DNA of 64,000 nucleotides from Oidiodendron maius Zn. Lineage: Eukaryota > Ascomycota > Leotiomycetes > Myxotrichaceae. The stretch's first letter is position 1. Every line of letters begins with the position of its first letter. Where the stretch lies: the NCBI GenBank assembly GCA_000827325.1, contig KN832870.1, positions 4,712,001 through 4,776,000 of the forward strand. Direction: 5' to 3'. The notes beneath the pieces were generated by a model, which saw nothing but the letters and a program-made list of their open reading frames with translations, was not told where the DNA came from and searched no databases. Both the position numbers and the translations under genes were made by a program. Shown piece after piece: positions 14,269 to 26,638 of this stretch.

Positions 14269-15589
14269 TCACAGGATGCCGGAGTCCTTCAGGGCGTTTT
14301 GGAGGATGGTCTCTTTGACGGCGGCAAAGACTAGTCGGATGTTCGATGTGTCGGTAGCTTGCGTGAGACTGCGAAAAGTTAGCATCGACCTGGATGATGG
14401 TTTGCAGAGCACATACTGGGGATACAGGTTAAGGTGGGCCCGGTTAACCTGATTGAACCGCCAGAGGAGGTACTTCGACGCCCGGTTGATATTATTTCCG
14501 CCGGAATAATCAGGGAAGTAGTTGCTGAGCGGCGATCGGCCCAACTTTTGCCGGAACAGGTCAACTTTGTTTAGGAAGAGGATGATACTGGTGCGCGTGA
14601 ACCATCTCGAGTTAACCACGGAGTCGAAAAGCACCAGACTCTCCATCATGCGATTCTTTAAATCATTAGCCACTATCCAGACCAATGGCAACACCATAAC
14701 AAACCTGATTGCTCTCTTCCAGCAACACCTGGTCATACTCGCTCAGGGCGACGCAGAAGATGATCGAGGTCACGTTCTCGAAGCAGTGGATCCATTTCTT
14801 TCTCTCACTCCGCTGGCCACCCACATCGAACATGCTGCTACCATTAGCGCCGCACAAATCGCAAATATCCCACCGCAAGACTTACTGGATGCTCAGCGAG
14901 CCCATTGTGAATCTTGTCTCGTAGATACCAGTGGTCTTCGTTCTCGCTCGGAGCACGTCTGCCTCCGTCGGGATATACTCGGGGTCCGCAATTCTGTTGA
15001 CCTCGTCAAAGAAACTACGCACGTCAGTCTCCACCGGGCCTTAGAAGTTTTCAAAACATACTATGGTGCGGAGTCCATCAGGTAAAACTCGTTCTGCCGC
15101 TCCAGCAGCAGCTCGATACTCCCATCCTTCCAGAACGACGTCACCGCCACGCCGACCTTCCTATCGAGAGGGGTGTGTGGGCTGGGGTCAATCTGGTAAT
15201 TCAGGAGGTAACTCCCATAGTCGATATTCTCGGGGTTTTGAGGCCGGATGCCCAAATCTTGCATCGCGCCGACCAGTGCCTTGGCGCAGTCGGTCAAGTT
15301 CTTGTAGATAGTTAGGCGATACAAGGCGAGCTCGTCAACGGTGTAGCCATTCTGGTGGATAATCTTCATCTGCTTGACGATGGTCGACTTTCCGCTCTCG
15401 CCGGAGCCTTGATAGAGGTTAGCTGTGGACTGTGCATCGCAAAAAAGACCTGATCTTCGGCCTACCCAGTAATAAGATCTTGCACTCGCGGCGCAACCGC
15501 CTCGAGTCCTCCTCCAGCGAGCGGTCGATGGCCTGGCTTCGCTTTTTGAGCTCGGCATCGTCCGTATTGGTGCTCATGCACACGCCCAT
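14269..15589 (-). CDS. ganB: Group III G-protein alpha subunit (GanB/GNA-3 type)
   Basis: Exons: 15589-15466, 15407-15062, 15014-14886, 14834-14705, 14655-14417 and 14368-14269, giving 355 residues; introns are 47-58 bp. The start MGVCMSTN offers Gly2 for myristoylation and Cys4 for palmitoylation. The P-loop GSGESGKST (residues 42-50, split by intron 1), the switch I arginine region [17 protein letters not shown] (switch II Gln about 207) and NKVD are all present. The protein ends in KDSGIL without the pertussis-toxin cysteine, as in fungal group III. The glutamate/lysine-rich helix after the myristoylation site also matches this group. In fungi these subunits signal nutrient (carbon) sensing to adenylate cyclase and affect spore germination. 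The symbol follows the Aspergillus name and is by similarity. Confidence 0.95.
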
Positions 15590-16137
15590 GATGGCGGCCC
15601 GGTTACAGTGCGCGCAGCCGGCTGTGCGTGTGCTACTTAGCCTCACGCCCCCGTTCGCCGAGGAAGTGGTTCAGTTAGTCGTCCCCGGTGGCAGCGTCCT
15701 GCGAGGTGCGGGCGCGTCGATGGGAGCTCAAGAGCGTGCGGTCCTCGGGACCGGCGACGTCAGTATAGAGGCGAGGGTGGGATGCGGGAGAGCTGTGAGC
15801 ATCGGCGACGGGCGCAAGGTCGAGGCGGTGATTCAGAAGGTGCGTATCTGTACGGGAGCAGGAGAAGAGGCAGCAGTGGACGGGGCGTCAATCTCGCATC
15901 CGTCTTGGGCCGGCAATGTGGAATGTAGCCCGGCGCAACGAAGGAGGATTCGGCGGAATGGAGACGGTGACGTGAGATGGGGGACGACCAGTCGGAGCGG
16001 AGGGAGAGAGCGGGCGTCTGTAGCAGGATGGACGAAGAAGGGAAGAAGAAATTGAAGCCGGTGGGAGAGGATGCTCGGTCGGGACGAGCACGACTGGCAG
16101 GCTCTGGCGACGGAGGGGAGTTGGTGGTGGAGAGAAA

Positions 16138-16160
16138 GGTGGTGGTGGTGGTGGTGGTGG
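16138..16160. repeat. (GGT)n trinucleotide microsatellite
   Basis: Uninterrupted GGT units seen directly, about 550 bp upstream of the G-alpha ATG. On the G-alpha sense strand it reads (ACC)n. Confidence 0.9.
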
Positions 16161-16306
16161 CTCCTGGGTGGAAAGGGTCAGCATGAAGAAGAAGTGGGTT
16201 TCCTCTCCTGTGGACGTCGAGGCGACTTGACCTGCCTGAAAGTCGCCCTTCGCCCGGCTCGTGAGCACCCAGCGGCGGCCAAAGATGGCCAGAGCAACAG
16301 CTGTGG

Positions 16307-16354
16307 AAAGAAAGAAGGGAAAGGAAGGAAGGAAGGAAGGAAGAAAGAAAGAAA
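16307..16354. repeat. Purine-only GGAA/GAAA tract
   Basis: About 48 bases of nearly pure purine made of GAAA and GGAA units; on the G-alpha sense strand a CT-rich tract, a common feature of fungal promoters and leaders. Confidence 0.85.
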
Positions 16355-19300
16355 TAGAGGAGAACAATAATATTCTATTTTTGATATCAGGTGGTACTTC
16401 CAGATGTCTTCCATCCCTCTGATGCGCGTTCCGTCCTCAGACATGGCATAGACATATATCTCACAGCATTGTTCCATCTGCCCTCGCGACTTGTCCGCTC
16501 GGGGGCACGGCACACGGCGACGACCATAGGGCCCGCCACCAGCAACGCCCCATCTCCAGATATTCCCATCTGTCTACGGCCTACAGTTCGATTCCGATTC
16601 TAACGAACATGGGATCCCCAGGAGCGATTGCCTCTGCTCACCGTCATTCTACAGGTTGCCCGAACTACAGGCTCCCTTCCGTGTCCCAGGACGATCGCCC
16701 AGGATTCCTCTGCAAGGCCGATCTCATATATTTCTTTCTCTATATACTGTACATAATCTTACTGTTCTTGTGTCGTCTCGCTGCCTCGTGCAACATCAGG
16801 CTATCAATCAGACTGCTAAGTAGCAGTTATCAGACAAACCCCCCACCCCTCCCCTACTCTACTCCTTCCCATTCTTCCCACCACCCTCGGCCGAGACCCC
16901 CATACGGTCCATTCCTTCTCCTTACACGCGAAAGCTCTCTCCTCTGCCCAAATCGCAATAAAGCCGTCTACATTCCACCCTCCAGACAATTCCAGACCCC
17001 TCCCCTCTCCACTATCCACAATGACCTGACCCCCCCATCCCCCCGACTCACCACTCACATGCCCGCCCCTCAGAGCGTGTCCTCCTGGTTGTCTCCGCTC
17101 CCTCGCTCTTTCTCTCATTGCCTTCATTATTCATCCGTCGCCCGATCCAATCCCGTTTACTAGCCTTGTAGAATCGACTCCCGATGGTGCCCAAGGGTAC
17201 CAATTCTTAACCCACCCCCGGCGCCCCACTTTGGGAGTTTTCGAGCCAGCTAGTTCTCCGGCCCTCAGCGTAGGAAGGGATACACGGGCAGCTAGAGACC
17301 AACAGGCGATATTGCCTTAGCTATTCTTGCACTTCTTACCCCTTGGCACACCGGACGCAATCCACCCAGTCCCCTCCCGTATCCAATCCGCAAGCTCCTT
17401 TCTCTCGTGTCTTGGCCCCTCTCAGCTTGCCTCCCTCGCCCGTGCTGCCATGTGCGTGCAGCTCCGCCTATGCCGTACGTGGTCCGGCCGGTCTGCCATG
17501 TGCGCGCGTTGCGCTGCTTGGCGTGTCACCTCATTAGCACGGCCCCCCTTACCCAGGGACAGAGCTACATGATGCCCTCCCAAACGAATAACCCGTTCCC
17601 TAACCTGACCTAACCAAGCATCTCGGATCCCCTAGCTTCTAGTGGTGAGTATCCGTTGAAGTTGTCAGACACACGCGGGATGGACCCCCTTTTGGGAGGG
17701 CGCAGCATGATCGACTCGCTTGGGGCTGATAGATTGGGCTAATGATGCTTGGTCTGGGTCCCTACCTCCGTCCACAGTCAGGACTCTATTTCTGGAGTTT
17801 CGTACCTTGCGGATAATAAAAGGCTACGGGGCCATACGCTGGCCCTAACGGCGTATCTGAGGCAGAAAAGGGCCGGAGAGCGTGAGGTGATGTCAGAGGG
17901 TGGAACAGACAGTGCAGCACGCCATTATCCACGATGAGCCCTACGGAGATTGATCGATGGGTGGCTTTGAACGCTCTCTCTCCCTCGCGGCGGCTGGCAG
18001 CAAGATTTGTCACGTTGTACCGCGCATATGAGAGGTCGATAGATATACGGTAGGAAGTGCTAAACATAGAGAACCAGTATGATTTGCGTCCCTGGACGCT
18101 GCGTATCACCCCCCTTACTAACGGTTCGCGCGCATATAAACGCGCGCACATAAATATATAGTACCTACAGGACATTACACAAAACATGTTCCTGTCACAT
18201 TCTTGCCCGCCTGTGAAATTTCGCCCCCTCTCTCCTCCCTCTCTTTCCTGCATCTGCATGATGCTCGTGTCACCCCAATCGCCAATCCCCTGAGGTAAAT
18301 GCCATTCCATCCAATTCTATCCAATCCTATCCACACCAAGGCCAAAAAGCGGTCGAGAGCCGTTTCCCCCCCAAAGCCCCTAACACGCTTTTCCCGGCAC
18401 CTTCGATTCCCATCCCCCCCGTTATCCCAGGCACCGCACCTTAAAATCAGATGGTCTAGATCCGCTCTGAGCACCAAGCCCTGTGGATCTTGTCCTGAGC
18501 TCAGATCGCCTCTCGAAACACTCTGAACACACGGCGAACAAGGCAACGGAGCCCGCGCGCACAGCAGCCTGTCACTTGACCCCTCCGTGCATACCGCAAG
18601 ATAGCGGAGCCCTTTCTGGGATCAGTTCTGTAGTTCCTCACTAAGGTAAAACGTCCTGCACCTAAAGTTCGAGGAATCTCTTTGCCCCTAAAAGATCTAA
18701 AAACGGGAGGGAGGTTCGTGAGACACGTGCTCCCTTCCCTTCAGTCATTCCCCAATCCCCTCACATTGACAGTCCCGTTACCTTCAGATTGCTTCGTATG
18801 CATTTCCACCCCCCCCCAGCGCCGAGGATACAAACGGTCTAGCTATGGATAGCGTCCTTTCCCAACCGTCCAAACTACTCCGGAAAAAAAAAAAAAAAAT
18901 AGCAAAACAAAATAAAACCACGCTATTTCACCTCTTGATAATTTAATTTCTCTCCTCTTATCAGCTTTCTTCGTACTTCGTACGGTACCTAATATTTGCT
19001 CACCTCCCCCTTTCTTCCCCTGCCACGTCTTACGCGATGGAAAATATCTGTCCCTGACCTTGCCGCATAAAAATATTGCCGAGGCGAAAAGACGACGTGG
19101 GGATAAACAGCACTTGTTCTAACGTAAGGTACCGTTTGGGGAGAGATATATCGCCACTCAGGGGACACGTGCGTACATACGCAAAATGGTAGTGGTCGGG
19201 GACTTAGGGGGGGCAAATGTGATAGGAGAAGAAAAGGCACACGACACACACCGATACACTCGGGCGGGAAACTAACTGTAACGGATGGGGATTAATACTT

Positions 19301-20079
19301 TGATCGGCCTTACCGAAACCCCCTTACTCACCGGACTGCCTTCGATGACTGTTCTACGGGCGTTCGATGCATGAGGGGGGACGCATAGCGTTGCATACAT
19401 GCAGATGACTTTGATGTGGCTAGAAAGTTTTGGTTTTCATTATCGTTCGTTCTTATTTTCTTTTTCTTGTTTGGCCTCCACCAGAGATAGTGTGGGTACA
19501 GCGTACGCGGTTGCAAGTGCAAAGAGATGGGAGGTATACTACATGTCTGTCTTTATTCTGCCTTTCTGTCTGTTCTGCCCGGTCAACAAAGTAAATTTCC
19601 ACCTGAACTCCCTTCCAGACCCGGCCCCAGAGCAATGCATGCATGTGTTATGAGAAGAAACGTCTGTTTGGAAGATGTCCTCTCCCTTGGCCCACAACAT
19701 ATCCTTTCCCTTTCCATTTTCATTTCCCTCCACCTTTGTACCATACCGCACCAAATGTGTAGGCACCCTTTCTCCCCTTTTGATCCTCCCCTGTATGATG
19801 TTGTGTGGGTTGAGTGATGGCGAAGTCGAGTGACACAAGGGAATTACCATCATCTTTTATCTTCATCTCCACATCTCCTCTTTCTCCCTCTCGCACTCGT
19901 TATCTGAGGTCCGCAAACACGCTCCCTATATGCAACCCCGCCAATCATGATATCGGAATCCCTCCCGCAAAAAGGCTAAGAAACATCGCGTTCAGATCAT
20001 ACCGGCCACGCTATCTAGGGAAATAAAACGGTAGAAATCCTTTTAGAGGATTCCCAAGAACAACAACGCACGACAATGC

Positions 20080-22673
20080 TCATGCAAGGTAGCCGAGCTC
20101 GTCGTCCTCTAGGCGCTCTAGGTACTCCTTTTCGAGCAGGATGTCGATGCACTTCTTGATGTCGGGGATCTTGGGCACGAAGCGCGTGCGGATCTGGTTG
20201 ATGCACTCGCTGACGAGCTGCGTGTGCTTCATCTTCTTGCGTGCCTTCATGATACGCACGATAGCAGACTAATAATCACTCATTAGTAGCCACTCACACA
20301 TTCATCTCATCTTATCTCATCATTACTCACCTGCATCAGCAGCTTGCGGTCCTCCTCGATTGTCTTATGCGTCTCATCTACCTCCTGTTTCTGCTCCGAC
20401 TTCACCGGGATGTTCAAATTAACTCGGATCTTTTTGCTCTTGAAGTCGTAGTTCAGGTGGTACATATTACCCGGGCCTGGTTTCTCGCCGTCCGGGTTCG
20501 ACAGAAGCACCTTGGCCTTTACGAAGATGCCCAGAGCTGGGTCGAGCACGTCGGCCTGCAGCTGCGTGGCCTTCTTGATGTCATCGTAGCTGTTCTTATC
20601 GCTCTCGTTAAAGAGCAGCAGGATGGCCATCTGGTACGTGGAGACTTGAAATGTGTATGGGGTCTTGGTATTCTTGCAGTAGTTCGCCTTGACCTCGCCC
20701 TTGCAAAGCTGCCACAGCCATGTGAGCTTCCTACCACTGTGCTTCTGGCCGTAAAACGTCTGGAAGCGGCCATAAGCTTTGGAGATCTCTGCAGGGGGAG
20801 TGAAATCTGTGTTTGGGGGGTTGAGTGGCCAGAAACCTGTACCTAGGATGGCATAACTGGCATCGACCGGTTTAGCATCCTCGGGTTCTATGAGTCCTGC
20901 TTCGAACTCTTTAAACCCACTATTCAAATCTTTCGAGATTTGCATGTCCTGAAACATACGCTGAAGCTTGTTGGTATACTCATAGCCGCAGGCCTCCTTC
21001 AACTTGCTGATCATGCTAGTCTCCGCATCATCTGATGAGGAGCTGGTGTGCACCAGTCTGCGCGCAAGCATACGAGAGTAGAACTTCTGGAACACGTCCT
21101 TGTCCTCAATATACTTGAAGACAGTCATGATCTGCACCAGGGTGGCCTCGAGGTCGTTCTCTTCCGCACCGCTGGCGCTCTTCTTGAGCAGGGTATCTGC
21201 ATACTTCGCAAGCAACTCAGGAGACTTGTTCGACCCGGACTTGCAGATCTGATTGCGGTTGACGAACTCTCTACACGCATTATCAAGGGATCTGGTGAAT
21301 TCGGGCTCATCTTTGAATGCTTGCTTGACCAAACCTTGGTATTGCGTATGGATCTCGAGCAGAGCATCAACGTATACCTTGGGCTCCAGCTTGTCGGCAT
21401 CCACGGCCACCTTTGCAACGGCTGCTAGACCCGCCTTGCGGACATGTGCCTCGAACTTGGCACGCAGGGGTTCGAGTCCGTCGGGGATTCTGGACAGAAG
21501 ATTATACATACGCTGCATATCCTCGTACCGATCATTGTCGAGCAGGACTTGGAATTCATCTCGCAGTATCAAGGAATGGTCCGAAATCAGGGCGTTGTTG
21601 CAGGTCTTCCGGAGCGGGAGGATGATATCTGGATGCAGGTACATGGCCACGCGTTCTTCTTCTTCATCGAGACGGATCTCAGCCTTCTTCATGTACTCCA
21701 CGATGCTGTTCTCGGCAACGAACTCCTTCGACTCGGCTTGGTAGAATAGCTTCGTAGCCTCTAAGAACGGGCGCTCAAAGTTGAAGCGGTAGACGTCGAG
21801 AGTGGATTTTGTTGGGTCGGCTTCATCCAGACCGAGGGAGACGAAGGAGTTGACGATGCTTTTTATCTGACCATGTTCGATGGTCTCGCCATGGCGCTGT
21901 TTCTCCACCATCTTTAGGACCGCGTCCATAACCTTCTCGTGCACCTCACTGAAGAGGGTGGTCCGCCATTGCACAAGGTGCAGCGTGTAGACATCATAAA
22001 TATTCTTCTTGCCCTCGTCCAGCTCCCGCTTGACCCAGTGGCGGTTGAGGTATCGGAAGAGATGGTTAATATACTTCGCGGCGGTTGTGTACCGGTCCCA
22101 CTCGCGGATATAGAAGGTGAGGAGGGCTTCGTCGGTATGAGTTTTCGAGATCTCAACGAGGCCTTTGAGGTAGTTGCTGAGGTAGGTCATTAGGTTTTGG
22201 TAGAGGTCTTCTCCGAGAAGATGCGCTGTGCCAGTCAGCCCGTAACCATTCAATATACAGCCCGGTACACGTACCTCCGCGATGTGTCGACCCAATAGAG
22301 CCATGGCTGGTATTGCTGACTGCCTTATGTGATGTGCAGAAATTATGTACAGCTCTGCTGATGTTAGAATAGTCTTGCAGGATCGAAGGTTGGCGACTCA
22401 CGTGTACACGCCCATATACTATAGATAGACAGTTAGCCAGAGCTGTATAAGTACAAAAGACGAGGGTTCTTACAGTTTGCATGTCAATACCCTCTTGCAG
22501 GTTTATCATGATCTTGGATATGCCTGCCTCGAGGTATTTCCAACTATATGATAATCAGTCAGCCTAGAGCCACACCAGAGCCTCGGACCGCAAGGAGGCT
22601 AAACTCACGTAGCATCGATGTCCTCCCGGTTCGGAACCGGAGGCATCAGCACCGTTCTCGTCGCGACAGACAT
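20080..22673 (-). CDS. culA: Cullin-1 (SCF ubiquitin ligase scaffold)
   Basis: Exons: 22673-22609, 22543-22474, 22418-22402, 22354-22275, 22225-20331 and 20268-20080, giving 771 residues. The N-terminus has the Skp1-binding features of cullin-1: [20 protein letters not shown] and [12 protein letters not shown], spread over four small exons, one only 17 bp long. The large exon has the three cullin repeats and the cullin homology domain ([24 protein letters not shown]). The last exon opens with [15 protein letters not shown], whose lysine (about residue 717) is the NEDD8 attachment site, and ends in the winged helix ...DDELGYLA. It scaffolds Skp1/F-box modules and Rbx1. The symbol is the Aspergillus name (Cdc53 in yeast). 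Confidence 0.97.
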
Positions 22674-23907
22674 GATGGACTAAGTGGGACAAAGATGTAG
22701 AGCGGGACGCGGGTAGAGAGACGATGTCAAGGTATTAACGTGGACGGACGAAGTGTCGCCGCAGGCACGGTGCCAAATCGGGTCTGCAGGAAGCCACCGG
22801 GTTGATCTCGAGTAGACTGGGGCCTCGGAGTGTGTTTATCGGTCACCTCCAGGACACGCCCAAGTATCGTGGTGCCTGGGCGGGCAGGAGGGATGTCGTC
22901 AACGAGCAAGATCAGACTTCGTCACAGAGCGTTGGAGGGTATTGCGTGGCAGTAGGAAGGGCTGCAGAGATCCACGGTCAGAGACAGAAGGTTGTCTCGT
23001 GGAGTTGAGGTTGGGTATGAGAAGGGTGATGTCGGGAGGTGAGAGTTCGCAGATCAGAGGACGAATCCATCATACAAGAACGAGGAGACGGGGAGAGGCA
23101 GCCTTGGGCTAAGCGAACTGGGACGTTGGATCACTTCAGCCACATCCCGTGCGCCACATTTCGGCGAAATAATCAATTCCCGGGTCACGGTATAAAGGGC
23201 CGAGTTACCTCTCTTGAAATGAGGTGCTACGTCCGAATATATGACGAATATGAATATCCCTCTCACATCTCTGGTCATAGTATAGCTCCCTCCAAGTAAA
23301 AGTTGCCTTCTATTTCAAAAACTTCCATCTTTTAAATTGTGCCTCTGTCCAAACTTACAATACCTCCTTCCCCAGCGCTCCATCAGCACAAGACATACCA
23401 ATCGAGCATTCCTTCATCCCCCTTTCACATCATCCTCAGACTTAGTAGACCATCTGAGAGATGAACAGTACATTTCGTACAGGCTGTAGTGCTAGAACGT
23501 CATGGACAAGGCTGCCAAATCAATACTCGACGTTCTGCAGGGGGGCCAGAGCGGGCGAAGGTGTGTATGCCCATTCTATATCTTTATTTTGCTTGAATAC
23601 TATCTCTTGCCTCTAAGGTGGGATCCTGTTTAGGCAGAGAAGGAGAGTGTTCTGGAGGGAGGTGGAAAGCAAAGTAAACGGGAATTGGAAGAATGGGAAC
23701 TGGGTGGCTAAGAGACATTATTCATTTACCAACTAGGTATTCTCGCAATGGCGGCGAGGTGGTGTACAGAACTGGGTTGATGTGGTGCTCTGCAATGAAG
23801 CTTTCCTCTAGGGTATTTCAAAACCCAATCTAGAATTGCGTCGTATAACGCCGTTGCCCGATTTTGATATCTAAGATGCCTAGAACGTTTTCCGGGTGAG
23901 ATTGGAA
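22674..23907. other. Intergenic, cullin-1 promoter side
   Basis: About 1.2 kb upstream of cullin-1 and downstream of SRF1. No recognisable gene; 23290-23480 is pyrimidine-rich. Frames here lack motifs. Confidence 0.5.
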
Positions 23908-25440
23908 TCAAGCCCAATCCTGCCCGTTCTCTTCTCTGCCACCGACGCGCTCAACCAACCTACATTAAAATCAGTGATATTCGTCAGTAGGGTGAAAGAA
24001 ATACATACCTAAAAATACTAATAGCAAAAGTCGTATTCCACGCTATAAGCGCAACCATCAATATCCCACACAGTGCCTTCACCCTGCCACAGATAATCAC
24101 ATTCGACGGCGTCGGGCCGGTTCTACAACTTCCATTCTCGTCCCGCAGTGTGGCGAACGCGAGAGAAATATTGGCCGACTCAAAAATAATGAAAAACAGA
24201 TCTAGCAATACAAGCCGGATCTTGGTTTTGCGAGAGCGCAGACCGAGAGGTTTACTGGTATACTCGTCCCAGGTGAAGTAGACTATGTAGGGAATGGCGA
24301 CGACGTCGACGACGATGGCCATGAGAGTGGAGGGGTTCTGGTCGTAGAAGTACTCGCGCGAGAGGTGGAAGATGGAGCCCGAGAGACCCAGTGCGATGCA
24401 GGAGGTGGTGAGGACAGTGATGCGGAAGATCAGAGGGACGAGGGGGTGCATGAGAAGGTGATTCTGTGCGAATCGTTAGTATGGAAGCTCAGACATTTTG
24501 ACGCGAAAATGTGCATTGGCACGTAATATACCTGCCAGCGCTGTACAAATGTCCTCCTCATCTTCTTACTATGCAGCAACTGCGTCAACTTCTCTGAGTC
24601 CTCTCTCTCCTTCTCCAGACCCCCTCGCCACGGCCTCTCATACCCGGGTGTCTGCTGCTCCAAAAAACTCTCATCCACGCGTTCTCCGTCCTCTGCCACA
24701 GCCGGACCGTACATACTCGACCGGATATATGAGTTCCACGACGACGAGCCCGACGAGCCTTGTGGCTTCATGATCACCGGCTCCTCTTCTCTCGCATGGT
24801 CCCATTTGCGTCCCTTCACGGGCTCCCGATGCACGCCGAAGAAGCCTGTCTCGTGCTTCTTGTCAAGGTCATCGTCGTACGTGTCGACGTACCCGTCTTG
24901 GGAGATTCTTCTAGAGGGCGACGAGGGCGCGAAGTGGTGCTGGGCCGAGTGTGCGGGAGCGGGGGAGAGGAGATGGTCTGTGGGCTTGGAGGTGAGGAGG
25001 GCCTCGTCATCCTCTTCGAAAGATGCGATCCAAGCTAGCAGATGGTTTAGCAAGGTGGTTTCCGGGATTTATTGGAGGGGATATGTCGTACGAGGAAGAG
25101 TCCGGACTTCCCTGGGCGAGGCTCTGCTCTCGGCGTGCGTGCCTTTGGAATTGTTTACATTCTGCGAAGTGGGGGGATTGATCTTGGGACGGCTCTCTGC
25201 CTCATGCGCCGCTCTGCCAGCCTCACTTGACAGGGTCGAGGACCTGTTCTGCTGTCGCGGGCCAGATAGAGGAGCAGCCAGACTGGGCTCGGTGGAGGTC
25301 ATCGTCGCCGGGTCGCGGGCCACAGCGTCAATGGCATCGTCGCATCGCCATGGCGAGGAGGGAAGGATGGGTTGCTGTCCGCAGAGACCCAATAAGTTTT
25401 GCGGGTTACGCATGTGGAGAGGTGCGGCGCTGCCAGCCAT
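23908..25440 (-). CDS. SRF1: SRF1-like regulator of phospholipase D, membrane protein
   Basis: Exons: 25440-25092, 25034-24532, 24463-24009 and 23959-23908, giving 452 residues. Splicing restores RTLPPWIASFEEDDEALL across intron 1 and FVQRWQNHLLMHPLVPLIFR across intron 2, both typical of the fungal SRF1 family. The N-terminal half is polar and probably cytosolic. Four hydrophobic segments follow: ITVLTTSCIALGLSGSIFHL, MAIVVDVVAIPYIVYF, LVLLDLFFIIFESANISLAF and ALCGILMVALIAWNTTFAI. The short last exon adds a polar tail LVERVGGREENGQDWA. In yeast Srf1 promotes Spo14 (phospholipase D) activity. The start is the ATG at 25440; an in-frame ATG at 25302 is the main alternative, since the first 46 residues look poorly conserved in character. 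Confidence 0.82.
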
Positions 25441-25729
25441 CGACAAGCAAATGGAACCTCAAATAAAGCTCCAGCCTCAGGCGCACAGTGCGTCATGCCA
25501 GATTTTCCGAGGCTCAGACCGCCGAACTTACACAAGAGTCCCCGTTTGCACTTCTCTCTATCATACCCACGGCTCTTCAGCAACACACCTTCTCTTCTTC
25601 TCACGCTCTGCTCGGCGGGCCAGTTATTTTACTCGTCAATAATACAATACTCCATCGACAATCGCGGGATGGCTCAGAGATCAAGTCCCTAAGCAACACC
25701 CTGTCCCGCGCACTTGTCTCCTTCCCACA
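25441..25729. promoter_or_regulatory. Short divergent promoter between SRF1 and the K+/H+ exchange protein
   Basis: 289 bp separate the two start codons, so both promoters and leaders must overlap here. No TATA box stands out. If SRF1 starts at 25302 the interval is 427 bp. Confidence 0.6.
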
Positions 25730-26638
25730 ATGCGTCTCTTCCTCCTCCCCATCTCCACGCGGCGCACACTTATCTACTGCCAGCGGCTCCACGCCGGTGC
25801 CACCGAACCCGCGAGCTGGTTGGAGAAGGGCCGCGTGCGGGCCACCAACCTGTGGGCGTCGTGGGAGAAGAAGGAGTCCGGATGGCAGCGCAAGGTAGTG
25901 GACTACGGCAATCAGGCGCTCAAGCGCATCCCCTACGAGGAATGGGGTCTGAAGTCAATCCCCGCATTGTCGACACGGAGGAAGGAGGAAGAAGTGTCGG
26001 GCCGGGATAAGGTGCAGGTGTCGTTTCCCGCGAGCCTGATCCCCGAGGAGCGAGTGCTGGAGATATTGAGGCGTCTGGCCACCGAGAGGCAGGGCCTGCA
26101 CAAGAGCAAGATGATATGGTCGATTGTGGGGATGCCGCTTGTTGCGCCATTCGCGCTGGTGCCTGTGTGAGTTGCCAAAGGAGACGCTGATATAAAATAT
26201 GAAAGGCAAAGAGATAAATATATGGAGGAAGTAGCTAACTCCTTTCTTCCCAGGATTCCCAATCTCCCATTCTTCTACCTCGTTTTCCGCGCTTGGTCAC
26301 ACTACACTGCGCTCTCCGGCTCCAGACACCTCGAGTTCCTCGTCAATCAAAAGCTCGTCATGCCGCAACCCTCCAAGATCCTCGACGAGCTGTACGCCGG
26401 GAGTAAGGAGCCCTTCGGCAACCCCAACCCCACGGAATCCGGCGACGAGCGCATGGTCCTCCACGCAGCGGACCACAAGCGTTTCGCCGAGACGCTGGAG
26501 TTTCCGGAGCTCTCCATCGAGCTCACGCGTGCCGTTTGGCAGGTGGAGAAGGCGCTGAAGGCCGAGGCGGAGAAGAATCTGAGAGGAGCGCCGGAGAGGG
26601 AGGACGAGAAGCAGAACGGCACGCCGAAAACGAAATAG
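25730..26638 (+). CDS. Mitochondrial K+/H+ exchange-related protein (Mit_KHE1 family)
   Basis: Exons 25730-26166 and 26254-26638, 273 residues; intron 87 bp, GTGAGT...CAG. The start MRLFLLPISTRRTLIYCQR is the recognisable family opening, short, basic and free of acidic residues. The middle reads WLEKGRVRATNLWASWEKKE and YGNQALKRIPYEEWGLKSIP. A hydrophobic segment crosses the splice junction (WSIVGMPLVAPFALVPV-IPNLPFFYLVFRAW), probably one or two membrane passes. Relatives of yeast YDL183C are linked to mitochondrial K+/H+ exchange and K+ homeostasis; direct transport by this protein is not shown by sequence. The C-terminal tail is charged (E/K-rich). Confidence 0.88.

Larger units (their letters stand above)
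15590..20079. other. 4.5-kb region without a recognisable gene
   Basis: Longest gap in the window, between the G-alpha start and the cullin-1 stop. On the G-alpha strand the first 1.6 kb has long pyrimidine tracts, as expected of a long promoter and leader. It contains a GGT run, a GGAA/GAAA run and a 16-A run at 18884-18899. The many open frames of 60-200 codons show no family motif and overlap on both strands. A non-coding transcript or a fast-evolving gene cannot be excluded. Confidence 0.45.

Noticed and set aside
15432-16055. 207-codon frame on the plus strand over the G-alpha start and leader
   Set aside because: It lies antisense to firm G-alpha exons, lacks any motif, and its Arg/Ala/Gly-rich composition is what a GC-rich shadow frame gives.
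18884-18899. 16-A run, considered as the tail of a retroposed element
   Set aside because: No target-site duplication or element body was found next to it; a simple homopolymer is enough.
24770-25642. 290-codon plus-strand frame over SRF1
   Set aside because: It is antisense to the spliced SRF1 exons, whose conserved junctions and membrane segments are much better evidence.
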